Shown in pieces: positions 13,467-14,232 of a DNA stretch of 14,232 nt. Below the pieces are notes generated by a model that saw only the letters and a program-made list of their open reading frames with translations, made no database searches and had not been told where the DNA came from. Position numbers and translations under genes: made by a program. Numbering within the stretch: position 1 is the stretch's first letter; each line of letters opens with the position of its first letter. This DNA is from Halobacteriales archaeon SW_9_67_24 (GTDB taxonomy: Archaea > Halobacteriota > Halobacteria > Halobacteriales > Halococcaceae), in contig PXSV01000114.1 of NCBI GenBank assembly GCA_003022685.1, forward strand, positions 1 through 14,232, in the 5' to 3' direction.

Positions 13467-13898
13467 TTACGGACGGGATGACGGCAACAGCGTCGACACT
13501 CGCGCGTTCTCCTTGAGCCGGAGGCCGCCGGTCGGAACCGACAGCGGGACGCCTTCGAGTTCCCGGACGAACAGCGTCGGATGGAACGCACCGCGGTCGC
13601 GGAGTTCCCCGCGCGCCTGACAGACGAGCGGTTCGTCGGCGTGGACCGATTCGTTGAACTCGACGAGGTACTGGCCCGCGTCGAGGTTCCACCACTCGTA
13701 GTCGTCGTCCGGGTTTCGCTGTGCCGTTTCGTGCGGTGTGGTCGTTGCGGCGTCGAGCTCCCCGCCGCCGAAGTCGACGCGGCCTGGTTCCTCGACGACT
13801 CGAATCTCCGCGGCCGTGAGATCGAGGCCGTGATCGCCGACCTGGATGTCCTCGTGGACGATTCCCTCGACGTACTCGACGAGTTCCGATCCGGTCAT
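13467..13898 (-). CDS. dUTPase/dCTP deaminase family protein
   Basis: This encodes 143 residues from ATG 13898. It resembles the trimeric beta-barrel dUTPase/dCTP-deaminase superfamily: DLTAAEIRVVEEPGRVDFGGGE near the N-terminus, WWNLDAGQYLVEFNESVHA in the middle (the barrel strand usually followed by sugar and phosphate contacts), RGELRDRGAFHPTLFV, and a glycine-rich end VPTGGLRLKENARVSTLL. Such enzymes keep dUTP out of DNA or make dUMP from dCTP. It is shorter than canonical dCTP deaminases (about 190 residues), and the catalytic motifs are not easily matched by eye, so the exact activity is uncertain. It is convergent with the histidine kinase (39-bp gap) and has its own promoter. Confidence 0.72.
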   Translation of the reverse strand: MTGSELVEYVEGIVHEDIQVGDHGLDLTAAEIRVVEEPGRVDFGGGELDAATTTPHETAQRNPDDDYEWWNLDAGQYLVEFNESVHADEPLVCQARGELRDRGAFHPTLFVRELEGVPLSVPTGGLRLKENARVSTLLPSSRP

Positions 13899-13923
13899 GA
13901 TCGCCGGCCGTAGGGGCTACACA

Positions 13924-13940
13924 CAGCAAAAACGTTGGGC
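13924..13940 (-). promoter_or_regulatory. Promoter of the dUTPase-like gene
   Basis: The minus strand reads CCCAACGTTTTTGCTGT. The T-rich TATA-like GTTTTTGC (13934-13927) is about 32 nt before ATG 13898, so the message is probably leaderless or nearly so. Confidence 0.5.
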
Positions 13941-13972
13941 CGTTCGTGCTGCTCGTCGTGTGTCGTCGGCTA

Positions 13973-14232
13973 CTACGACGAGCCGTTTCGAGCCGGGCCG
14001 TTCGCGGTAACCGTTTCATAGCCCGCCATTGTCGAGATGCTTTTGATCCCTATGATTCCGTTCTCCCGCACTGCAACGTCGGTTTGCGAGTCGTTGCAGT
14101 CGATACGTCGAGCCGGAACGCGGACGGTCTCGTTCGCCGCATCGCTATCTGACGGGAGCGAGACGGTCAGGTTGCTCGGCTTCGCAACCTGTACCCGGAG
14201 ATATCCATCCGGTTTGAGCTCGTACTGCTCTC
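13973..14232 (-). CDS. Hypothetical protein, C-terminal 85 residues (gene continues beyond the right edge)
   Basis: An open minus-strand frame enters from the right edge and ends at TAG 13975-13973. The visible part reads YELKPDGYLRVQVAKPSNLTV, then SDSDAANETVRVPARRIDCNDS, then ENGIIGIKSISTMAGYETVTAN. It looks like beta-strand-rich sequence with possible N-glycosylation sequons (NLT, NET, NDS), which would suit a surface protein, and there is one cysteine. No family is recognised. GC bias is weaker than in neighbouring genes. It is the only long frame in this stretch that reads like a protein; the overlapping plus-strand frame is arginine-rich and looks like a shadow. Confidence 0.5.
   Translation of the reverse strand, partial: EQYELKPDGYLRVQVAKPSNLTVSLPSDSDAANETVRVPARRIDCNDSQTDVAVRENGIIGIKSISTMAGYETVTANGPARNGSS

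Noticed and set aside
13946..14152. 68-residue plus-strand frame at the right end
   Set aside because: It is arginine-rich and overlaps the more protein-like minus-strand frame entering from the edge; no promoter is visible.

Overview
The window reads as chromosomal DNA of an extremely halophilic archaeon (class Halobacteria). It is very GC-rich, its proteins are strongly acidic, and it carries family signatures typical of haloarchaea: an L7Ae N-terminus, archaeal TmcA, a long ETF alpha subunit, a Zn-type ferredoxin and a 7TM/PAS histidine kinase. Several promoters have a TATA-like box about 26-35 nt upstream of an ATG, as expected for leaderless transcripts. The genus cannot be fixed from sequence alone.

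Layout. Left edge: the start of ribosomal protein L7Ae (minus) with a long, hairpin-rich upstream region. Next come a small membrane protein with a 10-bp inverted repeat over its core promoter (plus), another small membrane protein (minus), and the tRNA(Met) cytidine acetyltransferase TmcA (plus). At 3.4-4.1 kb lies a pair of CrcB/Fluc fluoride-channel genes (minus, overlapping by 4 nt). They are followed by a DUF456-type membrane protein and a 54-residue Cys-containing small protein (both plus). From 4.9 to 10.85 kb the minus strand carries an HTH-GNAT regulator, an unrecognised protein, and the electron-transfer block fixC (ETF:quinone oxidoreductase), fixB (ETF alpha), fixA (ETF beta) and a dicluster Zn-type ferredoxin. 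Divergent to the ferredoxin is a multi-PAS histidine kinase (plus). The right end has a dUTPase/dCTP-deaminase-like gene and the C-terminal part of an unrecognised protein (both minus).

How it works together. FixA and FixB should form the ETF heterodimer, which passes electrons from flavin dehydrogenases to FixC and then to the quinone pool. The adjacent ferredoxin is a plausible further redox partner. The membrane histidine kinase shares an intergenic promoter region with the ferredoxin.

The most unusual features are these. (1) Three 48-bp in-frame repeats lie just after the kinase N-box; each contains two inverted repeats whose arms differ between copies by compensatory changes. (2) Five genes (tmcA, the upstream crcB, fixC, fixB and the histidine kinase) show a frameshift or a loss of N-terminal or internal sequence, often next to a GC-rich palindrome. 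This could be real decay, split genes, or systematic sequence/assembly error, and it must be resolved before the gene models are trusted. (3) ETF alpha has an N-terminal extension of about 200 residues built from a repeated 51-residue module.
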